The translations under genes were made by a program, and so were the position numbers. The notes below the pieces were generated by a model, which worked only from the letters and a program-made list of their open reading frames with translations, ran no database searches and was not told where the DNA came from. From Geothrix sp. (GTDB lineage: Bacteria; Acidobacteriota; Holophagae; Holophagales; Holophagaceae): DNA of 64,000 nt. Shown one piece after another: positions 42,394-50,677 of this stretch (position 1 is its first letter; each line of letters opens with the position of its first letter). The stretch is taken from contig NZ_CP126625.1 in the NCBI RefSeq assembly GCF_030219325.1, positions 2,592,857 through 2,656,856 of the forward strand, given 5' to 3'.

Positions 42394-45207
42394 GTGTTCG
42401 ACTTGAACGCCTTTGTCGAGAAGTTCCAGCTGGCGCGCCAGACGGCGCTGGAGACCCGTCCCTCGGGTGGCCTCTGCGGGCTGGAGCTGGAGTGGAACCT
42501 GGTGGATCCGCAGTTCCGGCCGCTGCTCACCGTGGGCACGGGGCCCGACCACATGTCCTTCGTGGACCACCTGCGCTCCAAGGTCCTGTCTCCCTGGACG
42601 GAGGAGTACCACCAGCTCGAAGTCTTCCACTGGATGATCGAGTGGGTGACCAAGCCCTACCACACGCCGCGGGGGGCGGTGTACGAGGGCCGCCTGCTGG
42701 AGGGCGCGCTCATCAATGCCCTGGCCAAGGCCGGCCGCAGCTTCGGGGAGCCGCTCCACTACTGGCACGGCAACCTGCTCGTGCTGCCCAAGATCGGACC
42801 CGACTGCGTGCCCGAGTCCTGGCACCTGGCCAAACGGCGCTACCTGCAGCGCTGCGTGGACATGTACGGCACCGAGCTGGCCACGGCCGGCACCCACTCG
42901 AACCTGAGCCTGCCCGAGCCCATGCTGGCCTGGGACTTCATGCACCTGCCCACCAGCGAGCGGGGCGACACGCACCTGGACGACTACAAGAACCGTATCT
43001 ACATCACGGGCACCCGGCTCATGCGCGCCTTCGCCGCGCTCTTCATCGCCACCAGCGCGAGCACGCCGCTGCAGGCTTCAGAGGAGGACGGCAAGCCCGT
43101 GGTGCGCCTCACGCCCTACGAATCCGTGCGCAACCTCACCTTCCCCAACCCGCCCGCCCTGGACGTGCCGGACCTGAACCGCAGCCATGCCGACTACCTG
43201 CGCCTGTCCTACGACCTGGTCCGCAGCGGCGTGCGCTTCGGCAACAACAACTGGATCCCGGTCCGCGCCCGTTCCCAGGCGGAGCCCGTGGAACGGCTCA
43301 TCCAGGTCACCAGCGACCAGCTGCACGACATCTACGCCCGGGGCCTCTTCGCCGCGGGGCAGACCCGCAACGTGGAGGACATGGCGGCCCAGATCGAGCG
43401 GCAGAACCTCTTCGCCCGCATCGACCTGCCCATGGCCCGCGTGGAGGTGCGCACGGACGATCCCGGCCACGACCTGGCCCTGGACGTCGCCAACCTCACG
43501 CTGAAGCACCTGCTGCTGCTGCGCTTCTACGCGGACCCCGACTTCGCCCGCGGCTTCCGCTACGACGCCGAGGACATCAAGCGGGCCCGCCGCAACGAGG
43601 AGCTGGCCGCCAAGGAGGGCCTGCGCGGCGTCATCGAGGATCCCCTCACGGCCAAGCCCGTCTCCCTGTCCGCCTTCCTGGACTGGACCCTCCTCCAGAT
43701 GCGGCCCCTGGCCGAGGCCCTGGGCCTCTGGGACGACCTCCAGCCCCTGCGGGAGCTGGCGGCCGGCGCCCCCAGCACCGCCGAGCGCATCCGCCAGACC
43801 CTGAAGGCCAAGCTCGGCACCTCGGACATCGTGCCCCCGGCCCTGCTGGTGGAGCTGGCGGAGGCTCGCAAGCTCCGGGTGCGCGACGAGGTGGAGACCA
43901 TCACCGCCCACCTGGCGGACCTCGGCGACGAAGAGGGCAAGCTGCGGGACTTCGTGGAGCATGCCCGCGACGAGGTGACCCTGGATCCCCAGGCCCCCGT
44001 CCGCTTCCAGCCCCGGCCCGAGTCCCTGGTGGACGCGGACTATCCCGACAAGACCACCGAGGTGGTGGCCCTGTCCCAGCGCCTGGTGCGCATCCCCAGC
44101 GTCACGGCCTGCCCCGAGGAGCGGCTGCCGGAGGTCCACCGCGCCGCCACCTTCGTCTACGACTACCTCCGCAACCACGGCGTGCCCGTGCGCACCTTCG
44201 ACCAGGGGCCCTTCCCCGCCGTGCTGGCCCACTTCCCCGGCGGCGAGAAGGCCCCGGCCATGCTCTGCGGCCACTTCGACGTGGTGGAGCCCGAGCCGGA
44301 CGACACCCAGTTCGAGCCGAGGATCCAGGGTGACTACCTGTACGGCCGCGGCGCCGCCGACATGAAGACCGTGGTGTCCACCTACCTCGTCTGGATGAAG
44401 GACACGCTCAGGAAGGGCGCGCCCTACCCGCCCATCAACCTGCTGCTGGTGGGCAACGAGGAGAACGGCGAGCTGGAGCCCATGGGCACGCCCCACGTGC
44501 TGAAGGTCCTCAAGGACGAGTGGGACTACGAGCCCTCCTTCTTCATCGCGGGCGAGCGTACCGGCGAGAAGGGCACCGAGCTCTGGGGCGAGGTCTGCAC
44601 CCAGAACCGCGGCGTCCTGCGCTTCGAGCTCATCGCCCACGGCACCCGCGGCCACAGCGGCCTGGCCGGCGGCAGCGACCTCACCGAGCGCCTGCTCAGC
44701 GCCCGCGAATCCCTGCGCGAGCTCTTCGCCAAGCACCTGACCCTGAAGGCCGCCGATGGCTGGCAGTCCCTGGCCCGCTTCGCCTACATCCAGGTGGGCA
44801 CGCCCGGCATCTACAACATCACGCCGGACCGCGGCTCCCTGGGCGTGGAGATCCGCGCCATCCCCCAGGACGACGTCTCGAGGATGCGCGCCGAGATCGA
44901 GGCCCTGGCCGCCGAGCTGCAGCTGGAGTTCCTGCCCTCCGCCTGGGAACCCGGCGTGGCCTGCGATCCCGAGAACCCGTACCTCAAGGCCCTGCTGGCG
45001 GGCATCACCACCGCCGGAGGCGACGTGCGCATCGGCCGCAAGGGCGCCGGCACCTCCGCCCGCTTCGCGCCTGGTGGCCAGGCCGTGGTGTGGGGTCAGA
45101 CGGGCATCGGCCCCCACGCGGCCAACGAGCGCCACTACATCCCCAGCATCGACCCGTACTACCGGGCCCTGGAGTCCTTTGCCGCCGAGGCGAGTAGACT
45201 GCGCTGA
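42394..45207 (+). CDS. fusion: GCS2-type carboxylate-amine ligase + M20 metallopeptidase
   Basis: One 937-aa frame starting at GTG 42394. Residues about 1-525 look like a glutamate-cysteine-ligase (GCS2) family domain, with the E-x-E pattern in GLELEWNLVD, a long basic helix and the AGTHSNLSLPEP strand. Residues about 550-937 form a complete M20 dizinc hydrolase: H627-x-D629 (CGHFDVVEP), the bridging Asp in YGRGAADMK, catalytic Glu-Glu in GNEENGE and the final His in GPHAANERHYIP. The first half would join an amine to a carboxylate using ATP, the second would hydrolyse an amide. The pairing is unusual. No stop or frameshift is seen at the junction. The substrate is unknown. Confidence 0.8.
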   Translation: MFDLNAFVEKFQLARQTALETRPSGGLCGLELEWNLVDPQFRPLLTVGTGPDHMSFVDHLRSKVLSPWTEEYHQLEVFHWMIEWVTKPYHTPRGAVYEGRLLEGALINALAKAGRSFGEPLHYWHGNLLVLPKIGPDCVPESWHLAKRRYLQRCVDMYGTELATAGTHSNLSLPEPMLAWDFMHLPTSERGDTHLDDYKNRIYITGTRLMRAFAALFIATSASTPLQASEEDGKPVVRLTPYESVRNLTFPNPPALDVPDLNRSHADYLRLSYDLVRSGVRFGNNNWIPVRARSQAEPVERLIQVTSDQLHDIYARGLFAAGQTRNVEDMAAQIERQNLFARIDLPMARVEVRTDDPGHDLALDVANLTLKHLLLLRFYADPDFARGFRYDAEDIKRARRNEELAAKEGLRGVIEDPLTAKPVSLSAFLDWTLLQMRPLAEALGLWDDLQPLRELAAGAPSTAERIRQTLKAKLGTSDIVPPALLVELAEARKLRVRDEVETITAHLADLGDEEGKLRDFVEHARDEVTLDPQAPVRFQPRPESLVDADYPDKTTEVVALSQRLVRIPSVTACPEERLPEVHRAATFVYDYLRNHGVPVRTFDQGPFPAVLAHFPGGEKAPAMLCGHFDVVEPEPDDTQFEPRIQGDYLYGRGAADMKTVVSTYLVWMKDTLRKGAPYPPINLLLVGNEENGELEPMGTPHVLKVLKDEWDYEPSFFIAGERTGEKGTELWGEVCTQNRGVLRFELIAHGTRGHSGLAGGSDLTERLLSARESLRELFAKHLTLKAADGWQSLARFAYIQVGTPGIYNITPDRGSLGVEIRAIPQDDVSRMRAEIEALAAELQLEFLPSAWEPGVACDPENPYLKALLAGITTAGGDVRIGRKGAGTSARFAPGGQAVVWGQTGIGPHAANERHYIPSIDPYYRALESFAAEASRLR

Positions 45208-45233
45208 GCCCTTCCCCCCCTGGGGTACCGTCC

Positions 45234-46034
45234 TTGAAGTCCTTCCTCGCCTCGCTGAGATACGAGTTCTCGTCCGCCCGGGAACCGAACATGGAGCTCC
45301 GGCTCTTCCGCCTGCTCTGCCTGGCGGCGGCCTTCCTCTCCTTCGCCGTGGTCATCCCGGTGAACGCCATCCAGAACCTGCCCTGGATGCTCAATGCCAC
45401 CATCGCGGTCTTCGGGCTGGCGGCCCTGGCCCTCTACTGGGCCTCGCTCCGCGGGTCCCACTACATGCGGACCTTCTTCGTGGTCGTGGCCCTGGTCCTC
45501 AACCTGTGCTGGTTCACGGATGCGGGTTCCCAGGGCAGCATCGCCATGTTCTTCTTCGCCGGCGTCATGATCAACGGCATCTTCTTCCGCGGGCGGGAGC
45601 GCTGGGTCTTCCTGCTCCTCTTCCTGGCGAACGTGCTGGGGCTCCTGGCCCTTGACCATGTCCGTCCCGGGTGGTCGATCCCCTTCCAGACGCCCTTCGA
45701 CCGCTACCTCGACCTCACCACCGGCTTCCTGGTCAGCGTCGTGGCCTGCGTCCTGATGCTGTGGGTGGTGGTGGCCACCCACGATGAGGAGCGGAAGCAC
45801 CTCCACGAGGCGAACCAGGCGCTCCAGCGGAGCCTCAACGAGATCCGAACGCTCCAGGGCATGCTCCCGATCTGCGGCTGGTGCAAGAAGATCCGGGATG
45901 ACGAAGGGCTGTGGACCCAGGTGGAACACTACCTCGCCGAGCACACCGAGGCCTCCTTCACTCACGGCATGTGCCCGGAATGCGCGAAGGAGCACTTCCC
46001 CAAGGCCGAGGCTCAGGCACCTTCAGAATCCTGA
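45234..46034 (+). CDS. six-helix membrane protein with C-terminal CxxC...CxxC motif
   Basis: This 266-aa protein starts at TTG 45234, 26 bp after the fusion gene. About six membrane helices occupy residues 20-185, then a short coiled coil (HDEERKHLHEANQALQRSLN) and a terminal domain LPICGWCKKIRDDEGLW...HGMCPECAKEHFP. That Cys4 module is widespread at the C-terminus of bacterial PAS/receiver signalling proteins and is likely a zinc-binding element; its role is unknown. Here it is attached to an integral sensor-like membrane domain with no kinase or cyclase. Confidence 0.75.
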   Translation: MKSFLASLRYEFSSAREPNMELRLFRLLCLAAAFLSFAVVIPVNAIQNLPWMLNATIAVFGLAALALYWASLRGSHYMRTFFVVVALVLNLCWFTDAGSQGSIAMFFFAGVMINGIFFRGRERWVFLLLFLANVLGLLALDHVRPGWSIPFQTPFDRYLDLTTGFLVSVVACVLMLWVVVATHDEERKHLHEANQALQRSLNEIRTLQGMLPICGWCKKIRDDEGLWTQVEHYLAEHTEASFTHGMCPECAKEHFPKAEAQAPSES

Positions 46035-46087
46035 GCCTTCCTGCGACCCGGGCGGCCTCGGACAGGATCAGCGGCAATCCCCTTTGT

Positions 46088-46258
46088 TCAGCTGCCGCAA
46101 GTCACGGCCTCCCCGGCGGAGACCGCCTGGAACCTGGCCCTGCACTGATCACTGCAGAAGGAGTAGGTCCTGCCATCCCGCACGGCGTGGAGGGCGGTGG
46201 CCACTTCCACATTCATGCCGCATGTTGGGTCTTTGGTGAAGGTCTTCGACTCGCTCAT
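46088..46258 (-). CDS. YHS-domain small metal-binding protein
   Basis: This 56-aa protein is a single YHS/TRASH-like domain: DPTCGMNV, then TYSFCSDQCRARF. The cysteines suit binding of copper or another soft metal. The frame is shared with a much longer antisense open frame, but the protein from ATG 46258 is a complete domain with its own start. It stands alone between the membrane protein and malate synthase genes. Confidence 0.8.
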   Translation of the reverse strand: MSESKTFTKDPTCGMNVEVATALHAVRDGRTYSFCSDQCRARFQAVSAGEAVTCGS

Positions 46259-46461
46259 GGTCCTGTCCTTTTCCGGAGGCTTCGATGGGCCCCCTTGAAG
46301 GCAAGGGTCATCGCCTCTGCCGGCTGACTGAGCATTTCCCGAGCCACCTGTCATTTTGTCTGTTTGCATCGGTTTATGCGCACAGCCATGCCCAAGCCAA
46401 CGGTGTCCCCCATCAGAATGAGGAGGAGGGGCAGCCATTTCGATGGTGGTGGCGGAGGTGA

Positions 46462-48336
46462 TCAGAAATCCAGGTTCTCCGTCAGCCGCGTTCCATCCTT
46501 CTCGAAGGCCTCCAGGAACTGCGCGATGCGGCGCTCCGCCACGGACAGCTGGTCCACGCCCAGGTTGAGGTTGAGCAGATCCACGTACCAGGGCGCCTTG
46601 ATGTCGCTTCCCACGTAGGTCTGGACGATGGCCCGGGCGATGGGCAGGGTCGTGTCCTTGGAGTCGTCGTGGACGTCGCGGTTGCCGGCCTGGCGGAGCT
46701 TGGCGTATTCCTCCTCCAGCAGGCGGGCGAAGAGGGCGGGCGTGAAGGGAGCCCCGGCGGCGCAGCCGGTCCCGGCATCGGCCTCGGTGAGCACCGCACC
46801 CTTGTGGATCCACTCCCACAGGATGGAGAGCCGGATCTCGCCCGTGGCCATGTCCTCCATGAGGTAGAGCACGTCGTCGTTGCCGAAGAAGTCCGCGGGC
46901 TTCAGGGCGGCGGCCTGGAAGCCGCGCAGGAAGGCGTTGCCATACTGCAGGGCCACGGAGAGCAGGTCGCGGGCGCCGGCGATGGTGCGCGGCGCTGGCT
47001 CCAGCTGCATGAGGCCCGCGGCGTCTTCCGGCGTGTAGGTCAGCGCCGGAAAGGCACGGCCCGCCTGGTTGGCCTGCCCCGCCTTCTCCCAGACGGGGCG
47101 GACGATGTGGACCATCTTCCAGTGGGCCACCCACTTGCCCGAGGCACCTTCGCGCTGCTCGCGCTCGGCACCGGCCACGGCCTTCTTCATGCTTGCGGAG
47201 ACGCCGGCCTCGGAGCCCACGGGGATGTTGGGCTCCATGCCGCCCTGCCAGAGGGCGTAGCGGCCGTTCCGGTCCGGGGTGTTCATGGCGCGGCGCACGC
47301 GGTCCTCGTAGGTCCGCATGTAGCCGTAGGTCATGGTGATGGCCTGGATGTTGGGGTTCACGAAGTCCCGGTCCCAGGCCAGCGCGTCGGAGACGCTGTT
47401 GATGTAGTCCCAGCGGCCGGTGTTGAAACCCACGAAGTGGGGCGACAGGGCGGCGCGGATCTCCATGAGCTGGAAGCACTGCTCGATCTGCTCCACCAGC
47501 ACGTAGCACTTGATGGTGCCCACAGGCAGGCCCAGGTGCGCCTCCAGGGCGAGGATCATGCTGTTGAAGAGGGCGGCGTCCTCGGCGGTCTGGGTCTTCG
47601 GAAGGTAGAGAACGAGGCTGCGGCCGGCGGCCCGCAGGCGCTCCTGGTTGTTCACCACGAACATCACCATGTCCGCGATGGAAGCGGAGAAGCCGTGGCC
47701 GTCCCGGCGGATGTGCCGGTCGTCCAGGTGGAGGCCCCGCACCCGGTAGATCACCGTGGTGAAGTCCAGTTGCTGGCGCCAGTCGGCGATGATGGGACGC
47801 CCGAAGAAACCCTGGGCCCACTGGTTCATCTCATGGGCGACCTCCTCGGCCACCTCGAGGAAGAGCGGGTCGCGGGCGAGGGCGAGCTTGAGGTTGCGGT
47901 GGTTGTCCAGGGACATGGTGTCCACCTGGCCCAGGGCGTCCTCGCCGTCGAACATCCAGCCGTCGGCGCCAGAGAGCAGGGCGTAGGCCACGTTGCGGAT
48001 GCCCGAGCGCACGTCGGCGCGGGGCTTGGTGGCAGGACCTGTCCCCTGGATCCACTGGCGCTGGAGGTCGGGCGGGATCACGGCGCCATCGAAGTTGCCG
48101 GCGCGGGCGTCGGCCACCTTGATCTGGGTGCCAGGGATGAGGGACCCGAGATCAAGGAAGGCGATGCGCTCGCCCTTCGCATGGCGACGCTTCCGCAGGG
48201 CGGTGCGGGCGGCCATGCGCTCGCGGCGGCGCTCGTTGAGGGGCGCCAGCACGTCCAGGGCGCGGAGCACCTCCGGCGTGTACACATCCGGATACTGGGC
48301 CAGGATCCCCGCGCGGAATTCGAGAGAGGTGGTCAT
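46462..48336 (-). CDS. aceB: malate synthase (AceB-like)
   Basis: It condenses glyoxylate with acetyl-CoA to malate. The 624-aa product shows the malate synthase TIM-barrel pattern: FDGEDALGQ with acidic Mg ligands, LYLPKTQTAEDAALFNSM, GTIKCYVLVEQIEQCFQLME, FVGFNTGRWDYINS, and the C-terminal helical plug with WEWIHKGAVLTE. It is longer than the ~530-aa E. coli AceB, mostly in the C-terminal half. It is divergent from a LysR gene and close to glycerate kinase and an LctP-type permease, which suggests glyoxylate or glycolate metabolism. Confidence 0.85.
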   Translation of the reverse strand: MTTSLEFRAGILAQYPDVYTPEVLRALDVLAPLNERRRERMAARTALRKRRHAKGERIAFLDLGSLIPGTQIKVADARAGNFDGAVIPPDLQRQWIQGTGPATKPRADVRSGIRNVAYALLSGADGWMFDGEDALGQVDTMSLDNHRNLKLALARDPLFLEVAEEVAHEMNQWAQGFFGRPIIADWRQQLDFTTVIYRVRGLHLDDRHIRRDGHGFSASIADMVMFVVNNQERLRAAGRSLVLYLPKTQTAEDAALFNSMILALEAHLGLPVGTIKCYVLVEQIEQCFQLMEIRAALSPHFVGFNTGRWDYINSVSDALAWDRDFVNPNIQAITMTYGYMRTYEDRVRRAMNTPDRNGRYALWQGGMEPNIPVGSEAGVSASMKKAVAGAEREQREGASGKWVAHWKMVHIVRPVWEKAGQANQAGRAFPALTYTPEDAAGLMQLEPAPRTIAGARDLLSVALQYGNAFLRGFQAAALKPADFFGNDDVLYLMEDMATGEIRLSILWEWIHKGAVLTEADAGTGCAAGAPFTPALFARLLEEEYAKLRQAGNRDVHDDSKDTTLPIARAIVQTYVGSDIKAPWYVDLLNLNLGVDQLSVAERRIAQFLEAFEKDGTRLTENLDF

Positions 48337-48546
48337 CGTAGCCTCCGACGGGGCCGGGAAGATCCGCGGCCCTGGTTCACAGGTGTGTCATTTGCTGCCC
48401 TGACATCCAATTTCCCTTCTCTGCGCCCGGGAAACCAGCGAATCTTTTCGATCCCTGGAATCGGATTCACTGATCGAACGGTCCGCTATGCCTGCGCCTC
48501 CAGGGCTTTCCGGAGCGCCCTGGAAGGCCCCGGTACAATGGCTGCC

Positions 48547-49437
48547 ATGGATGTCCGGACCCTATCGACCTTCGCCGCCGCCGCCCGCACCCTCAATTTC
48601 ACGAACGCCGCACGCTCCCTGGGCTACGCGCAGTCGAGCGTGACGGCCCAGATCAAGAGCCTGGAAGAGGATCTCGGCTCGTCGCTCTTCAACCGCGTCG
48701 GCAACCGGCTGGAGCTCACGGAGCCCGGCGAGCGGTTCCTCGTCTATGCCGAGCGGATCCTCGCCCTGACCCACGAGGCCAAGGCCTCGCTGCAGGATGA
48801 GGCCGGGGTGGGCACCCTCCGGTTCACGGCGCCCGAATCCGTCTGCACCTACCTGCTGCCGCCGGTCCTGAAGGCCTTCAAGGACAGATTCCCCCGGGTC
48901 CACCTGCAGTTCCTCCCGGGCTTCGTGCGCGATTTCAAGCGCCAGGTGCTGGACGGCACGGCCGATTTCGCCTTCATCCTGGAGGAGCCCTTCCCCTCCA
49001 AGACGCTGGCGGTGGAGCGGCTCCGGGACGAGGAGATCCTCATCGTGGCGGCGCCTTCGCACCGCTTCGCCACCGCAAGCCGGGTCTCCGCCCAGGACCT
49101 CATCGGGGAGGATGTCCTGCTGAAGGCCCTCGGCTGCAGCTACCGCAACCAGTTCGAGCGGCAGCTGATCACCGCCGGCGCGCACCCGGGCCGCTTCCTC
49201 GAATTCCAGGGCGTCGAGACGATCAAGCGCTGCGTGGAAGTGGGCCTGGGCATCGCGCCCCTGCCCCGGATGGCCGTCGAGGCCGAACTGCAGTCCGGGA
49301 AGCTGGTGGCCCTCCACTGGGAAGGGCCGGAGATCAGGATCTCCACGCACCTGGTGTGGAATCCGGATCGGCACATGGGTGCCGCCGAAAAGGCCTTCCT
49401 GGAGCATGTCCGCGCTGCGTTTCCGGCCAGCCGGTAG
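48547..49437 (+). CDS. LysR-family transcriptional regulator
   Basis: The product is 296 aa with a winged helix-turn-helix in the first 60 residues (LSTFAAAARTLNFTNAARSL, QSSVTAQIKSLEEDLGSSLF) and a LysR substrate-binding domain (TLRFTAPESVCTYLLPPVL). It is divergently placed 210 bp from malate synthase, the usual location for its target promoter. An ATCC-N8-GGAT inverted repeat (about 48451-48466) in that gap is a possible binding site. The ATG at 48547 was chosen; 48538 would add three residues. Confidence 0.88.
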   Translation: MDVRTLSTFAAAARTLNFTNAARSLGYAQSSVTAQIKSLEEDLGSSLFNRVGNRLELTEPGERFLVYAERILALTHEAKASLQDEAGVGTLRFTAPESVCTYLLPPVLKAFKDRFPRVHLQFLPGFVRDFKRQVLDGTADFAFILEEPFPSKTLAVERLRDEEILIVAAPSHRFATASRVSAQDLIGEDVLLKALGCSYRNQFERQLITAGAHPGRFLEFQGVETIKRCVEVGLGIAPLPRMAVEAELQSGKLVALHWEGPEIRISTHLVWNPDRHMGAAEKAFLEHVRAAFPASR

Positions 49438-49444
49438 GGCCGAC

Positions 49445-50590
49445 CTATCGGCGCAGCGCCATCCCCACCCTCAGCATCCGGCAGACCCGGCGGGCTGCGG
49501 CCTCCACCAGGGCGGCCCCCTGGTCCATGCAGGCCTCCAGCGCCATGGGCTGGGGCACGGTGCTGGCCAGGGCATCGATGCCGTGGGCCAGCACGTCCTC
49601 CGCGCCGTCGCCCAGCCCGCCCGAGAGGCAGATCACGGGCACGCCGTGGCGCCTGGCCACCGCCGCGACGCCCACGGGGGCCTTCCCCATGGCCGTCTGG
49701 AAGTCCGTCCGGCCCTCCCCGGTGATGACCAGGTCCGCGCCCTGGACCAGGGCCTCGAAGCCCGTGGTCTCTAGCACGATGGACACGCCGGGCCGCAGGC
49801 TGGCCGGGGTGAAGAAGAGCAGGCCGGCCCCCAGCCCGCCCGCCGCGCCAGCGCCCGGCAACAGGGCCACCTCCCGGCCCGTGGCCTGGGCCGCGATCTT
49901 CGCGAACACGCCCAGGGCCGCATCGAGTTCGGCCACCATGTCCGGCGTGGCGCCCTTCTGGGGGCCGTAGACGGCGGAGGCCCCGCGGGGGCCGCAGAGG
50001 GGGTTGTCCACATCGCAGGCCACGAGGAGGGCGCTCTCCGCCAGTCGCGGATCCAGGCCTGACAGGTCCACGCGGGCGAGCCGCGCCAGGGCGGCGCCGC
50101 CTTCCGGCAGGTCGCGGCCCTCGGCATCGAGGAAGCGCACGCCCAGGGCCCGGGCCATGCCCGTGCCGCCATCGTTGGTGGCGCTGCCGCCGATGCCGAT
50201 GACCAGCCTCCGGAGCCCGGCGTCCAATGCCGCCTTCATCAGCTCGCCGGTGCCGGAGGTGCTGGTGACGCGGGGATCGCGGCGCTCCTTGGGAATCAGC
50301 GGCAGGCCCGAGGCCGAGGCCATCTCGAGGAAGGCCGTGGCGCCATCGCCGGAGATGCCCCAGTGGGCGCGCACGGGGTCGCCCAGAGGGCCGCGCACCT
50401 CCGTGTGCATGAGGCGGCCACCAGTGGCCGCCACCAGCGCCTCGACAGTGCCCTCGCCGCCATCCGCGATGGGCACCTTGAGCACTTCCGCGTCGGGGAA
50501 TACGGCTTGGATGCCGCGCTCCATGGCCTCGGCCACGCCGAGGGCCGACACGCTGCCCTTGAAAGAATCCGGAGCCACGATGATGCGCAT
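49445..50590 (-). CDS. glycerate 2-kinase (GarK/GlxK family)
   Basis: This 381-aa enzyme phosphorylates D-glycerate. It shows the family start MRIIVAPDSFKGSVSALGVAEAM, the conserved GGSATNDGGTGMARALG loop, and the C-terminal CLSGGLGDGAEDVLAHGIDA. Glycerate arises from glyoxylate through tartronate semialdehyde, which fits the adjacent malate synthase and permease genes. It follows the permease gene but is separated from it by a strong terminator. Confidence 0.93.
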   Translation of the reverse strand: MRIIVAPDSFKGSVSALGVAEAMERGIQAVFPDAEVLKVPIADGGEGTVEALVAATGGRLMHTEVRGPLGDPVRAHWGISGDGATAFLEMASASGLPLIPKERRDPRVTSTSGTGELMKAALDAGLRRLVIGIGGSATNDGGTGMARALGVRFLDAEGRDLPEGGAALARLARVDLSGLDPRLAESALLVACDVDNPLCGPRGASAVYGPQKGATPDMVAELDAALGVFAKIAAQATGREVALLPGAGAAGGLGAGLLFFTPASLRPGVSIVLETTGFEALVQGADLVITGEGRTDFQTAMGKAPVGVAAVARRHGVPVICLSGGLGDGAEDVLAHGIDALASTVPQPMALEACMDQGAALVEAAARRVCRMLRVGMALRR

Positions 50591-50634
50591 GGGCCCACCT
50601 CACACACAGATGTTGCACTCAAAGATAAAAATAA

Positions 50635-50662
50635 CCGCCAAGACGCGGGGGCGTCTTGGCGG
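50635..50662 (-). terminator. strong intrinsic terminator after the permease gene
   Basis: A perfect 12-bp stem CCGCCAAGACGC / GCGTCTTGGCGG with a GGGG loop, followed on the minus strand by TTATTTTTATCTTT. It terminates the permease transcript just before the glycerate kinase start. Confidence 0.85.
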
Positions 50663-50677
50663 CGGTCGCTCGTCTCG

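Noticed and set aside
46669-48537. Long plus-strand frame fused in front of the LysR gene
   Set aside because: The first ~620 codons are antisense to malate synthase; only the part from 48547 is a recognisable LysR protein.
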